Shown here: one piece after another, positions 53,708 through 63,413 of the stretch | How the letters are laid out: the number at the start of each line of letters is the position of its first letter | Numbering within the stretch: the first letter of the stretch is position 1 | Source of the DNA: Symbiodinium sp. CCMP2592 | Lineage: Eukaryota; Sar; Dinophyceae; Suessiales; Symbiodiniaceae | Direction: 5' to 3' | NCBI GenBank assembly: GCA_905221615.1 | Contig: CAJNDT010005913.1 | Coordinates: 2,046,001-2,110,000, forward strand | Length of the DNA: 64,000 nucleotides | Position numbers and translations under genes: made by a program | Notes under the pieces: model-generated | Databases searched by the model: none | Told to the model about the DNA's origin: nothing | What the model saw: only the letters and a program-made list of their open reading frames with translations

Positions 53708-54427
53708 ATGAGATCTCAACATCATCGGTTTTTGGTACGGTGCTTTCTTCCGATCGTCTGTGTCTGCGTGTTTGTGACTCAGCGTGTTGATGCGGAGTTG
53801 GTTCAGTTTGTGAATACGAATCCGTCGCTTGATTCGCTCCGGTATTACGAGGTTGGATCGATGCCGACTGTGTTTGGGCAGTCGCTTGATGTGACGCGTG
53901 GGGCGTTTGATCAGCCTGGGTTTGGGGAGATCCCTGTGGGTTCGCTTTCGATAGTGTGGTTCGAGGGGAACACGCATGCGGATGGGGACTGGATCTACAT
54001 GGGGCCTGGGATGAACACGCATTTGGCGCGTGCTGATGATCTGATTGATGTCATTGATCCGAAGAACTTGCATCCGGTTGGACATATCGGACCGGGGGAC
54101 TTTGATGATGGGCGGCTCATTGGGGCGGAGTCGAACTGGACACCTGGATGGGTGACGATGCACACGAGTGTTTCAACTGCTCCGGCGAAGGGAGTTCACT
54201 TTACGGATGAATCGTTCATGATTGGGCTGAGATTTATGATGGACGATGGGCTGCATTATGGGTATGCACAGTTTGAACGCAGCGCGTTTATTCCTGGGGA
54301 CCCTTTGAGCATTCAGTATCGTCCGGTACGCTGGGGGTACGAGACTACAGCTGGCAATGCTGTGCCATCGGTTGGATCACTCAGTGTGTTCTTGATTGGT
54401 TTGAGCGGATGTCGGCGCCGACGTTGA
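53708..54427 (+). CDS. Exported protein with PEP-CTERM-like tail
   Basis: A 239-residue protein with a signal peptide (hydrophobic L-P-I-V-C-V-C-V-F-V, ending V-D-A). The beta-rich body has no known catalytic motif. The C-terminus has V-P-S, a hydrophobic helix and C-R-R-R-R, a weak PEP-CTERM-like signal. It follows exbD by 60 bp and may have its own promoter. Confidence 0.75.
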   Translation: MRSQHHRFLVRCFLPIVCVCVFVTQRVDAELVQFVNTNPSLDSLRYYEVGSMPTVFGQSLDVTRGAFDQPGFGEIPVGSLSIVWFEGNTHADGDWIYMGPGMNTHLARADDLIDVIDPKNLHPVGHIGPGDFDDGRLIGAESNWTPGWVTMHTSVSTAPAKGVHFTDESFMIGLRFMMDDGLHYGYAQFERSAFIPGDPLSIQYRPVRWGYETTAGNAVPSVGSLSVFLIGLSGCRRRR

Positions 54428-54428
54428 T

Positions 54429-54908
54429 TTATTCTTTGGTGACGAAGATTTGGAGTTTGTGTGCTTGGGCGGTGAGGCCGTGGGCGGCGCAGAGTTTGTC
54501 GCGGAGTTCGATGAGTTCTGGGAGTTCGGTGGTGATGATGTCTCCGGTGTCGACATCGATCAGGAGGGTGTTTCCGGTTTGTCCGATCGCGAGTTGGTAG
54601 TGGGATTGCTCGCGTCCGACGAGGACATGCTGGATGATGCCGGCGGATTCGAGAAGTTTGAGTGTGCGGTAGACGGTGGCTTTGGAGACTGAGTGGCCTT
54701 GGGCTTTGAGGGTGTCGAGGAGCTGGTCGGCTTCGAAGAGGGAGTCGAAATCGATGATGGTGTCGAGGATTTTGGCGCGTTCAGGGGTGTACTTGAGTCC
54801 CTCGGCTTTGAGGGTTCGGCGGAAGATCGCGCAGAGAGGCTCTATCAGTTCGGGCTGAGTTGATGGGGCGCTGTTGTTGGTTGGATCTTTGATCGGTTCG
54901 AGCGGCAT
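54429..54908 (-). CDS. Fur-family regulator lacking the usual metal ligands
   Basis: A 159-residue Fur-fold protein. The DNA-binding half is standard: Y40-T-P-E-R-A-K-I-L, then S-K-A-T-V-Y-R-T-L-K-L-L-E-S-A-G. In the dimerisation half the usual H-H-D-H is T111-G-N-T114, and the C-x-x-C following it is D118-x-x-T121. Without these ligands a classical iron, zinc or manganese response is unlikely. It may sense something else or bind DNA constitutively. It ends 2 bp from the convergent gene at 53708. Confidence 0.85.
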   Translation of the reverse strand: MPLEPIKDPTNNSAPSTQPELIEPLCAIFRRTLKAEGLKYTPERAKILDTIIDFDSLFEADQLLDTLKAQGHSVSKATVYRTLKLLESAGIIQHVLVGREQSHYQLAIGQTGNTLLIDVDTGDIITTELPELIELRDKLCAAHGLTAQAHKLQIFVTKE

Positions 54909-54965
54909 AGGGGATTCTATGCGATTGGATCACGGTTGGGGATCGGCATGGGATAGGATGGGGGC

Positions 54966-56027
54966 ATGGCGGACGAGCACGATCAGAACCAAGCACACAC
55001 GGACAGCGAGGCGGCTGGGAAACAGCGGTCTTTGGCGCGGGTGTTGATCCAGGTGATCGGGTTCGCGGCGTCGATCGCGGCGCTGGGGTGGGCGGTCAAG
55101 ATGGCGCTGACGGAAGAAAATAGGGCGCAGCTGGAGAATCTGCAGAACGCTTCGGCTGGTCAGGTCATGGCGTTGGTGGGGTTGTCGTTCTCGTCGGTCG
55201 CAATTAATGGGTTGATTTTTTGGGTGGTGATCCGTCCGGTGCACAGGATCCGCGCGACGGATGTGATCTCGACGAACGCGATCGCGACGTTGCTGGCGTA
55301 TCTGCCGTTTAAGTTGTCGTTGGTGGCACGGATCGCGATCCATCGCAAGCGGGATGGGGTTCCGGTGCTGACGATCGGCGCGTGGTTCGCGGCAATCGGG
55401 GTGCTGATGCTCGCGGTGCTTGGGCCGATGGCGTTGGTGTCGTTTGTGCTTCAGGATGTGAACTTGTTGTGGTGGGTCGGGGTGGTTGGGTCTGTTGCGA
55501 TCGGGGTGGGCGCGGTGATCGTGTTGGCGAGAGTGTTCTATGGCGAGCGCGGGGTCCGGCGGATCGCGTCGGTTGGGGTGCTTCGCGGATGGACGGAGAA
55601 GGAATCGTTTGTCAGACTGCACGCGGGGTTTGACATGATCGCGTGTCCCTGGTCGTCGAGTTGGGCTGGGGTTTTGCGGATGCTTGATGTGCTCGCGTTT
55701 GCGGGACGCTTTGTTGTTGCGGCGGCGGTGCTGGGGCTACCGATCTCTGGGAGTGATGCGCTGCTGCTGGGGAGTGTGTATTTCCTGATCGGGGTGTTCT
55801 CGCCGTTCGGGATGCTGGGGACGCGTGAGGCGGGGACGATCGGTGCGGCGGCGTTGTTTGGGGTGAGCTCTGCAGCGATCGGGGATGGGGGCGAGGGACC
55901 GATCGCGGCGGCGGTGGTGTTTATTACGGCGGTGGAAGCGGTGGTGAATCTGGGGTGCGCGGGGTTCGGGGTTGCGTGGCTGCGTGTGAGTCCTGGTAAG
56001 AGGGTCCTGGACGATCTGGTTGAGTGA
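54966..56027 (+). CDS. Membrane protein resembling lysylphosphatidylglycerol-synthase flippase domain
   Basis: A 353-residue integral membrane protein with about eight helices. A motif like G-T-R-E-A-G near residue 280 and overall layout resemble the UPF0104/AglD flippase-like domain of lipid and glycan transporters. The N-terminal 25 residues are polar. Substrate is unknown. It is divergent from the fur-like gene with about 55 bp between starts, and nadE follows 19 bp downstream. Confidence 0.6.
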   Translation: MADEHDQNQAHTDSEAAGKQRSLARVLIQVIGFAASIAALGWAVKMALTEENRAQLENLQNASAGQVMALVGLSFSSVAINGLIFWVVIRPVHRIRATDVISTNAIATLLAYLPFKLSLVARIAIHRKRDGVPVLTIGAWFAAIGVLMLAVLGPMALVSFVLQDVNLLWWVGVVGSVAIGVGAVIVLARVFYGERGVRRIASVGVLRGWTEKESFVRLHAGFDMIACPWSSSWAGVLRMLDVLAFAGRFVVAAAVLGLPISGSDALLLGSVYFLIGVFSPFGMLGTREAGTIGAAALFGVSSAAIGDGGEGPIAAAVVFITAVEAVVNLGCAGFGVAWLRVSPGKRVLDDLVE

Positions 56028-56045
56028 TTCGCGCTACGATCCGAG

Positions 56046-57767
56046 ATGAAAGTTGCGCTCGCACAGTTGAATCTGACAGTTGGGGATGTGAAGGGGAACA
56101 CGGACGCGATTGTGCGCGCGATTGATGAGGCGCGGGATCAGGGTGCGGAGCTTGTGGTGTTTTCAGAGCTTGCGGTGTGCGGGTATCCGCCGCGGGATTT
56201 GCTGCATGTGGAGGGGTTTGTGCGCGAATGTGCGCAGGCGTCGAAGATGATCGGGGAGACGCACACGAAGGGGATCGCGGTTGTGCTCGGGACTCCCCTT
56301 CCTATCGAGAATGATGCGCCTGGGATGAGTCCTGAGGATGATTCGGTTCGTGGTCATGTCGCGAACTCGCTTGTGGTGTATCAGGACAACGCGTTTGTGG
56401 GGTATTACGACAAGCGGCTGCTTCCGACTTACGATGTGTTTGACGAGGATCGGTACTTTATGGGTGGGGATCGGTCGCCGATCTTCGATATCAACGGGAC
56501 GAAGGTAGGACTCGCGATCTGCGAGGATCTCTGGAAGGGGCACGACGCGGGATTCGCGGAGCGATACGCGGACGAGGATGATCCGGTGGATCTGCTTTCC
56601 AAAGCGGGCGCGGAGTTGATTGTGGTTCCGAGTGCTTCGCCTTATACATTGCATAAGGATGAACGGCATCGTGAGATCCTGATCAAGCACGCGACGACGC
56701 ATCGTGTTCCGATCGTTTCGGTGAATCAGATCGGCGCGAATGATGATCTTGTTTTCTCGGGTCAATCGTGTGCAGTGGATCCGAGCGGTCGCGTATGTGC
56801 ATTGGGTGAATCGTTCGCGGAGCAGTTGCTGCTGGTGGACACTGATGGCATGGAGCCGGTCGATATTGTTCCGGATGCGGACGAGCGGATGATTGTTGAG
56901 GCGCTCACGCTTGGGGTGAAGGACTATCTGCGCAAGTGCGGATTCAGACGCGCGTGCATCGGGCTGAGTGGTGGGATCGATTCGGCGCTGGTCGCGACGA
57001 TCGCGGTTCGGGCGCTGGGCGCGGAGCATGTGGTTGGGGCATCGATGCCGGGGCGATTTAGCAGCGAGGGGAGCAAGACGGACGCGTTGGATCTCGCGAA
57101 GAACTTGGGGATTGAGTGCGTGAGCATCCCGATTGAGCCGGGGTTCGAGGGGCTGAGTGAGGTGCTTGATCCGGCGTTTGAATCGCTTGGACATCGGACG
57201 CTTGGCGCGCAGCTTCCTGATCTGACTCAGGAGAACCTGCAGTCGCGGATTCGCGGGACGCTGATGATGGCGCTGTCGAATCGGAGCGGGGCGCTTGTGC
57301 TCACAACAGGGAACAAGAGCGAGATCGCGGTTGGGTACTGCACTTTGTACGGCGATATGAATGGCGGGCTTGCGGTGATCGCGGATCTTCCCAAGACGAT
57401 GGTGTTCAGAGTGTGCCGATATATCAACGAGTATTCCGCGGAGCTTGGGTACGAGCAAGCGCCGATTCCGGTGAGCACGATCGAGAAGCCTCCGAGCGCG
57501 GAGCTGGCGCCGGATCAGCTCGATTCGGATTCGCTTCCCGAGTATGAGGTGCTTGATGAGATCGTGATGCGGCACATCGAGATGCATCAGAGTGCTTCGC
57601 GGATTATTGATGAGACGCGCTTTGATGCGGATGTTGTTCGCCGGATCTGTGCTCTTATTGATCGCAATGAGTACAAGCGTCAGCAGATGGCGGTTGGGAT
57701 CCGTGTTACGAGCAAGGCGTTTGGTCCGGGTCGTCGGATGCCGATTGCTCAGCGATGGACTCGCTAG
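56046..57767 (+). CDS. nadE: Glutamine-dependent NAD+ synthetase
   Basis: A 573-residue two-domain enzyme completing NAD+ synthesis. The N-terminal nitrilase-like glutaminase has the catalytic triad E41 (F-S-E-L), K123 (Y-D-K-R-L-L-P) and C159 (A-I-C-E-D-L-W). The C-terminal synthetase has the P-loop S308-G-G-I-D-S313 and T-G-N-K-S-E. It ends in a 62-bp convergent overlap with the gene at 57706. Confidence 0.95.
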   Translation: MKVALAQLNLTVGDVKGNTDAIVRAIDEARDQGAELVVFSELAVCGYPPRDLLHVEGFVRECAQASKMIGETHTKGIAVVLGTPLPIENDAPGMSPEDDSVRGHVANSLVVYQDNAFVGYYDKRLLPTYDVFDEDRYFMGGDRSPIFDINGTKVGLAICEDLWKGHDAGFAERYADEDDPVDLLSKAGAELIVVPSASPYTLHKDERHREILIKHATTHRVPIVSVNQIGANDDLVFSGQSCAVDPSGRVCALGESFAEQLLLVDTDGMEPVDIVPDADERMIVEALTLGVKDYLRKCGFRRACIGLSGGIDSALVATIAVRALGAEHVVGASMPGRFSSEGSKTDALDLAKNLGIECVSIPIEPGFEGLSEVLDPAFESLGHRTLGAQLPDLTQENLQSRIRGTLMMALSNRSGALVLTTGNKSEIAVGYCTLYGDMNGGLAVIADLPKTMVFRVCRYINEYSAELGYEQAPIPVSTIEKPPSAELAPDQLDSDSLPEYEVLDEIVMRHIEMHQSASRIIDETRFDADVVRRICALIDRNEYKRQQMAVGIRVTSKAFGPGRRMPIAQRWTR

Positions 57768-58602
57768 GACTGCTCCCCCACTGGTCGGCGATCGGGATGG
57801 GTTTGCCGCATTCGGGGCAGGAGTCGGATTGGAGTTGATAGAGGAGATAGCCGCAGGCGCAGCGGGGTTCTTTGATCTCGATGCGGACATGGAGTTTGCA
57901 TGTCGGGCATCGGGAGTCTTTGTTTGTGTGCGCGTTGATGGTGGTGTTGCAGCGCGGGCAGGTGATGTCGATGGGGATAGAGGATGCGAGGGTGCCTTGC
58001 TCGTCTTCTCCTGGCTTAGGCGCGAAGAACGCGAGGGCGCCGGTTGCGATGGTGGTTCCGGCGGTGATGATCGCGGAGATCGCGAGGATGCGGACCATGA
58101 GTTCGTCGAAGTTTCCGAATCCGTCGTTGATAAAACCGAACGCGATGATGGACGCGGACATGGCACCGGTGATCAGCGCGGTGCGTTTGCTGACTTTGAA
58201 CGAGAAGAGCGGGCAGTTGAGCGGGTTGATGATGAGTCGGTGGACGAACGCGATCCCGATTGTGAGGAAGACGGCTCCGGTTCTCCAGAAGAGGTTCTCC
58301 CATTTCCAGTTGAGGAGCGGCTCGATCCAGACAATGGTGATGAAGGTGACCATCGATATGAAGATGGTGGTGGTCGCGATGCGGAGGGTGAGTTTTTGCT
58401 TTCGGCCGTCGATTCCTCGGTTTCCGCCGAGGATGACGACGATGAGTCCTCCGAGCGAGTAGGCGCCGACGATGAGGATGGTGATCATGACCTCGTCGTC
58501 AACCCAACCTCGTGGGAGGATGACGGCGGCGATGCCGGTGAGCATCGCGAGGGCGACGAAGGAGAGGAATGTCCAGAGGATGTACTTCTTCGGGATCAGC
58601 AT
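57706..58602 (-). CDS. Multispanning membrane protein with zinc-ribbon tail
   Basis: A 298-residue protein. About six membrane helices fill the first 210 residues. The cytoplasmic tail has C-P-R-C, C-P-T-C, C-A-C-G-Y-L-L-Y and C-P-E-C-G, i.e. two zinc ribbons. The last is of the C-G-Y-x-L-Y planctomycete type. Function is unknown. Its 3' end overlaps the nadE coding end by 62 bp. Confidence 0.75.
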   Translation of the reverse strand: MLIPKKYILWTFLSFVALAMLTGIAAVILPRGWVDDEVMITILIVGAYSLGGLIVVILGGNRGIDGRKQKLTLRIATTTIFISMVTFITIVWIEPLLNWKWENLFWRTGAVFLTIGIAFVHRLIINPLNCPLFSFKVSKRTALITGAMSASIIAFGFINDGFGNFDELMVRILAISAIITAGTTIATGALAFFAPKPGEDEQGTLASSIPIDITCPRCNTTINAHTNKDSRCPTCKLHVRIEIKEPRCACGYLLYQLQSDSCPECGKPIPIADQWGSSPSESIAEQSASDDPDQTPCS

Positions 58603-58626
58603 TTCATCAGTGTACTGTGTATCACT

Positions 58627-59157
58627 TTACCATTCACCCGCGTATTGGGTTGTGGGGTCGTTGTTTGCGTCTCTGAGCGCCAGCTGATGCATCCGCTTAG
58701 CGAGCTGGCGGAGATGGAGTGCATCGTGCGCACACCACGCGGCGAGGAGACCGATCGCGGTCATCGGACCGAATTGCGGATGGATCTTGGCGCGTGACCA
58801 GCCTGGTTTTTCAAGATCGTGAAGCAGTCGAATGCTTTTGGCACGCTGCGAGATCCAGCGATTGAGCTGGGTTTCGAGGTCTTGGGATTGGTAATCTCGA
58901 GTCTCGGCCCATCCTTGGGGGTCGATTGGTGGCCAATCTGCTTCGGGATCTTTGAGTGTTGAGAGGACACGCGTGCGGAAGTCTTCTTCTTCCTCGTCAG
59001 CCATGTGGCAGACGATCTGGAGGACGGACCACGACTGCTCATCAGGCTTCCATATGGTGTCTGTTGGAGCGAAGGCGCGTACGACGGCGGGGAAGGTCGT
59101 CGAGAATCGCTCCATACGATCGATGAGTTTTTCAGGATTGGTTCGGTCCGGGTGCAT
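58627..59157 (-). CDS. DinB-like protein
   Basis: A 176-residue protein of the DinB/YfiT four-helix type. The metal-site histidines fit: H in V-C-H-M-A-D-E-E (about residue 51) and H-D-A-L-H-L-R-Q near the end. Such proteins bind a metal and are often thiol or metal-dependent hydrolases. The start at 59157 overlaps the upstream stop by one base (TGATG). Confidence 0.75.
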   Translation of the reverse strand: MHPDRTNPEKLIDRMERFSTTFPAVVRAFAPTDTIWKPDEQSWSVLQIVCHMADEEEEDFRTRVLSTLKDPEADWPPIDPQGWAETRDYQSQDLETQLNRWISQRAKSIRLLHDLEKPGWSRAKIHPQFGPMTAIGLLAAWCAHDALHLRQLAKRMHQLALRDANNDPTTQYAGEW

Positions 59158-59870
59158 CAGCTCGAGCCGGCGCGCATTCTTTCGAGTCCTGCGGGGAACG
59201 GGTAGCTTGGGAAGACTCCCACATCGGCGCGTTCCCACATTTGCGGCGCGGGGTAGATGTCACCACGGAATCCGGCGGCGTACATGGTCCGGAGGACGGT
59301 CTCGAAGCTTGGTTCGGTTTGCGAATCGTGATCGATGACGAGTCGGTTTGATTTGGCGCCGAGGAATGACACGGTGCACGCGGGTGAGCGGTCGGGTCGG
59401 CCTTGGAGCATTTTGTTGACTGTAGCGAATCCTCGGGAGAGGTCCGTGAGGGTGAAATAGTCTTGCTCTCTTGGACGCAGGAGGGCGAGGACAAGGACTG
59501 AGTCGAGGTCAAACTTGAGGATGTAGGGTTCACGGTCTTTGGCGGCGTGGATGCTCACGGCGTCGTGGAACATCTTCGCGTAGCTGGTGACGGAGTTGTT
59601 GGACCATTGGGAAGCGGTGACGAGGTTGACGAGTTGTGCGATGACTCCTCGTTCGTTGTCGTCCGAGTTGACGCCGCAGATAACGGTGCGGTAGCGACCC
59701 TGGAGGACATCGGAGAGCATGTCTTGTCCCCACATGGTGCGGATTCGACCTCGGGTGTTTACTTCGGCTTGTTCCGCAGGAAGCAGAGAGATTCGGTCAG
59801 GATAGGAAGATGGGGAGAGGAGCGCTCCGGCGTCGCCATCGTAGATTTTGATTTTGTTTGATGATGCCAT
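59157..59870 (-). CDS. Hypothetical protein co-transcribed with DinB-like gene
   Basis: A 237-residue soluble protein preceded by AAGGAG with good spacing. No signal, membrane segment or familiar motif is seen. The sequence has charged, mixed alpha/beta character with P-Y-I-L-K-F-D-L-D-S-V and P-S-Y-P-F-P-A-G-L-E-R-M at the C-terminus. The TGATG overlap with the DinB-like gene suggests a shared operon. Confidence 0.65.
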   Translation of the reverse strand: MASSNKIKIYDGDAGALLSPSSYPDRISLLPAEQAEVNTRGRIRTMWGQDMLSDVLQGRYRTVICGVNSDDNERGVIAQLVNLVTASQWSNNSVTSYAKMFHDAVSIHAAKDREPYILKFDLDSVLVLALLRPREQDYFTLTDLSRGFATVNKMLQGRPDRSPACTVSFLGAKSNRLVIDHDSQTEPSFETVLRTMYAAGFRGDIYPAPQMWERADVGVFPSYPFPAGLERMRAGSS

Positions 59871-59929
59871 TGATGAACTCCTTGCGTGTTACTGTTTATC
59901 CATCGGCGCTTTGATTGGTGTGAGTGGAG

Positions 59930-60265
59930 TCAAGATTCGGGGTATTTGAGATCAAACTCGTGATGTCCGGCGAAGATCGGGAGGATGATCGCGTGGTGGA
60001 TGAAGTCGGAGACGAAGAGCATGAGCGCGATGATGATGACCAGCGAACTGATGATGGTGGGTTCTGGGATGAGCGGGACGGCGACGAGCATCGCGGCGCC
60101 GGGGTAGCCGTGGTGGATCCGGAATCCTTTGGTGAGTTTGGCGACGGGTCGTGTGTGCGTCGGTGAAGTGAGTTTAAAACCGAAGCGCAAGATGACTGTG
60201 AGGAGCTCAAAGATCAGAGCGGCGAGGAGTCCTGTGAGGATGGGATGGTGGAGGAACCAGTCCAT
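59930..60265 (-). CDS. Small integral membrane protein
   Basis: A 111-residue protein with about three helices (6-28, 56-72, 75-97) and a histidine-rich loop (G-F-R-I-H-H-G-Y-P-G-A). The arrangement I-H-H-G-Y-P-G is noteworthy, but I cannot assign a family. It lies between the 237-residue gene (60 bp) and the rRNA terminator. Confidence 0.6.
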   Translation of the reverse strand: MDWFLHHPILTGLLAALIFELLTVILRFGFKLTSPTHTRPVAKLTKGFRIHHGYPGAAMLVAVPLIPEPTIISSLVIIIALMLFVSDFIHHAIILPIFAGHHEFDLKYPES

Positions 60266-60335
60266 GTATAAGTATTGGTCGGGAGATGGGAGATATTGCG
60301 GAGAAGTTGGTGTGATTTGTAGAAGTAAATGAGGT

Positions 60336-60379
60336 GTAAAAAAGGAGCAGCCCTCCGAGCTTTCGCTGGAGGGCTGCTA
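60336..60379 (-). terminator. Terminator of the 23S-5S rRNA unit
   Basis: On the minus strand AGCAGCCCTCC pairs with GGAGGGCTGCT around a loop containing GCGAAAGC, followed by CCTTTTTT. It begins just after the 5S rRNA. Confidence 0.88.
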
Positions 60380-60382
60380 AAG

Positions 60383-60487
60383 TCGGCGATAACCTACTTT
60401 CCCGCTGAACAGTATCATCGGCGAGTTGGGCTTAACTGCTGTGTTCGGGATGGGAACAGGTGTGACACCAACTCTATGGTCACCGAC
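60383..60487 (-). rRNA. rrf: 5S ribosomal RNA
   Basis: The minus strand reads as a 5S rRNA with the conserved CCCATCCCGAACACAG segment and paired ends GTCGGTGACC and GGTTATCGCCGAC. Length is about 105 nt, a little short, so the ends are approximate. It lies about 170 bp downstream of the 23S gene, in the usual order. Confidence 0.93.
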
Positions 60488-60659
60488 AAACATCGGAGAT
60501 CTGGTTTCCCGGATCAGGATGTTGACGAAGAACGACAACGAGCAGAAACGCGAGTGTAACTCGCGTTTGAGAATATGTTGAGTAGTTCATGTTATGAGTA
60601 TGAACGATGTTGTTGACCATCGCGATTTTGATGAATGTATGTTCATCGGCGATTGGTCG

Positions 60660-60963
60660 GGAGATCAAATCTTCGACCGTTAGTACCGCTCAGCTGAGGA
60701 CATCTCAATCCTTACACTTGCGGCCTATCAACCTGGTAGTCTTCCAGGGGTCTTTCGTCAGAGACTAGCAAACCTGATCTTGAGGGGGGCTTCCTGCTTA
60801 GATGCTTTCAGCTGTTATCCCTGCCCGACGTAGCTACCCTGCGGTGCACCTAGCGGCGCAACAGGATCACCAGGGGTCAGTCCAACCCAATCCTCTCGTA
60901 CTAAGGTTGACTCCTCTCAAGTTTGCAACGCCCACAGCAGATAGGGACCGACCTGGCTCACGC

Positions 60964-61019
<56 letters not shown>

Positions 61020-61023
61020 CCGC

Positions 61024-61067
<44 letters not shown>

Positions 61068-61094
61068 GCTCCGCCGCTATGGACGCTCGGGAGC

Positions 61095-61129
<35 letters not shown>

Positions 61130-61622
61130 ATGAGCTACGACGCTTCCACACGCGATCGCAGGATCACTAGAGCCCTCTTTCGAGACTGCTCGTCCTGTCG
61201 GACTCGCAGTAAAGCTGGCTTGTGCTCTTACACTCTAACACACGGTTTCCATCCGTGCTGAGCCAACCTTTGCGCTCCTCCGTTACTCTTTAGGAGGAGA
61301 CCGCCCCAGTCAAACTACCCAGCACGCACTGTCCCTCGCCCGGATTCACGGGAATCGAGGTTAGGCCACACACTCACGAAGGGTGGTATCTCACCAACGG
61401 CTCCACCAATGCCTAAGCACCGGCTTCAAAGCCTCCCACCTATCCTGCGCATCATGTGCACATGACCAATACGAGCCTGCAGTAAAGGTTCACGGGGTCT
61501 TTCCGTCTTGCTGCGGGTAGGCGGCATCTTCACCGCCACTACTATTTCACCGAGTTGGTCGTGGAGACAGTGCCCCAGTCATTACGCTATTCATGCGCGT
61601 CGGAACTTACCCGACAAGGAAC

Positions 61623-61657
<35 letters not shown>

Positions 61658-62329
61658 ATTGACCCGTGCTTAGGTTACAAGCTTCGCATAAAGCTAACCT
61701 GCTTCCGTGACATTCGGGCATTGGGCAAGCGTCACACTGTATACATCCTCTTGCGAGTTAGCACAGTGCTGTGTTTTTGATAAACAGTTGCCAGGGCCTT
61801 TTCTCTGCGCCCCGAAGGGCCTCCTTATCGCGAACTTACGGAGTTAATTTGCCTAATTCCTTCACGACCATTCTCTCGAGCGCCTGAGGCTATTCGCCTC
61901 GTCTACCTGTGTCAGTTTTAGTACGGGACATACATCGCCCACATAGCTTTTCTAGGAACCCGATCCCCCTCTAACGGCCCGAAGGCCTGGACATCTAACA
62001 GTCCAAGAGAGCTCACAGATCCGCACTATGCTTTGATCTTTGTATGTGCGCAGGAATATTAACCTGCTATCCATCGACTACGCCTTTCGGCCTCGCCTTA
62101 GGACCCGGCTAACCCTGGGCGGATTTACCTTCCCCAGGAAACCTTAGACTTACGGCGTGAGGGATTCTCACCCTCATTATCGTTACTCAAGCCCGCATAT
62201 TCACTTCCATACGCTCCAGCATTCGTTACCGAACACCTTCGCCGCCTATGGAACGCTCACCTACCACTTCTTACGAAGTCCACAGCTTCGGTATTATACT
62301 TATCCCCGATCATTATCGGCGCCAGATTC

Positions 62330-62361
<32 letters not shown>

Positions 62362-63413
62362 TGGTGGCTGCTTCTAAGCCAACATCCTGGCTGTCATAGC
62401 AATCTGACTTCCTTAAAAACTAAGTATAATTTAGGGACCTTAGCTGGTGGTCTGGATTATTCTCCTTTTGACCGCGGATATTATCACTCGCGGTCTATCT
62501 CCCAAGACTTGGCTATTGGTATTCGGAGTTTGGTTGCATGGGGTACCCAGGGAGGGCCCACCACGCATCCAGTAGCTCTACCCCCAATAGTTGCTTCTTG
62601 AGGCTAACCCTAAAGTTATTTCGGTGAGAACAAGCTATCTCCCGGTTTGATTGGACTTTGACCCCTCCCCACAGCTCATCCCACATCTTTTCAACGATGA
62701 CGGGTTCGGGCCTCCAGCAGGTTTTACCCCACCTTCACCCTGGCCATGGGTAGATCACACGGGTTTCGTGTCTAGTCCCAGCGACTACGCGCCCTATTCA
62801 GACTCGCTTTCGCTCCGCCTCCGGCCCGTTAGGCCTTAAGCTCGCCACTGAGACTAACTCGCGGGCTCATTATGCAAAAAGCACGCCGTCACCCCGTAGG
62901 GCTCCGACCGCTTGTAGGCACACGGTTTCAGGTACTCTTTCATCCCCCTAATAGGGGTGCTTTTCAACTTTCAATCACTTTACTGTTTCGCTATCGGTCG
63001 TCAAGTAGTACTTAGCCTTGGAAGGTGGACCTCCCATGTTCAACCCGGGTTCCACGAGCCCGAGCCTAATCGAGGGCTATGGTGCTACACCTTGCTACCG
63101 GACTTTCACCGTCTTTGGTCACGCATTCCTTCGTGTTCACAAGTTCACACCTATCCGCTTTCGCTCGCCGCTACTTACGGAGTCGCATGTTGCTTTCCTT
63201 TCCTCTGGGTACTTAGATGTTTCAGTTCCCCAGGTTCGCCTCGCATACCTATGCATTCAGTATGCGATACCCTTGCGGGTGGGTTTCCCCATTCAGAGAT
63301 CTGTAGATCACAGCCTGGTTACCGGCTCCCTACAGCTTTTCGCAGGTTCCAACGTCTTTCATCGCCTCTTGACGCCAAGTCATCCACCGTATGCCCTTCG
63401 TGATTTGATCAAC
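60660..63413 (-). rRNA. rrl: 23S ribosomal RNA
   Basis: About 2.75 kb of 23S rRNA on the minus strand. The 5' end has the ACGGTGGATG segment near 63390, and the 3' end has GGTACTAACGGTCGAAGATT. The terminal helix pairs GATCAAATC with GATTTGATC. Conserved internal blocks such as the peptidyl-transferase region are visible between 61000 and 61700. Transcription runs leftward, toward the predicted origin. Confidence 0.95.

Noticed and set aside
56163-58166. A 667-codon minus-strand open frame across nadE
   Set aside because: Shadow of nadE: Arg/Pro/His-rich, no motifs, and it spans parts of two real genes.
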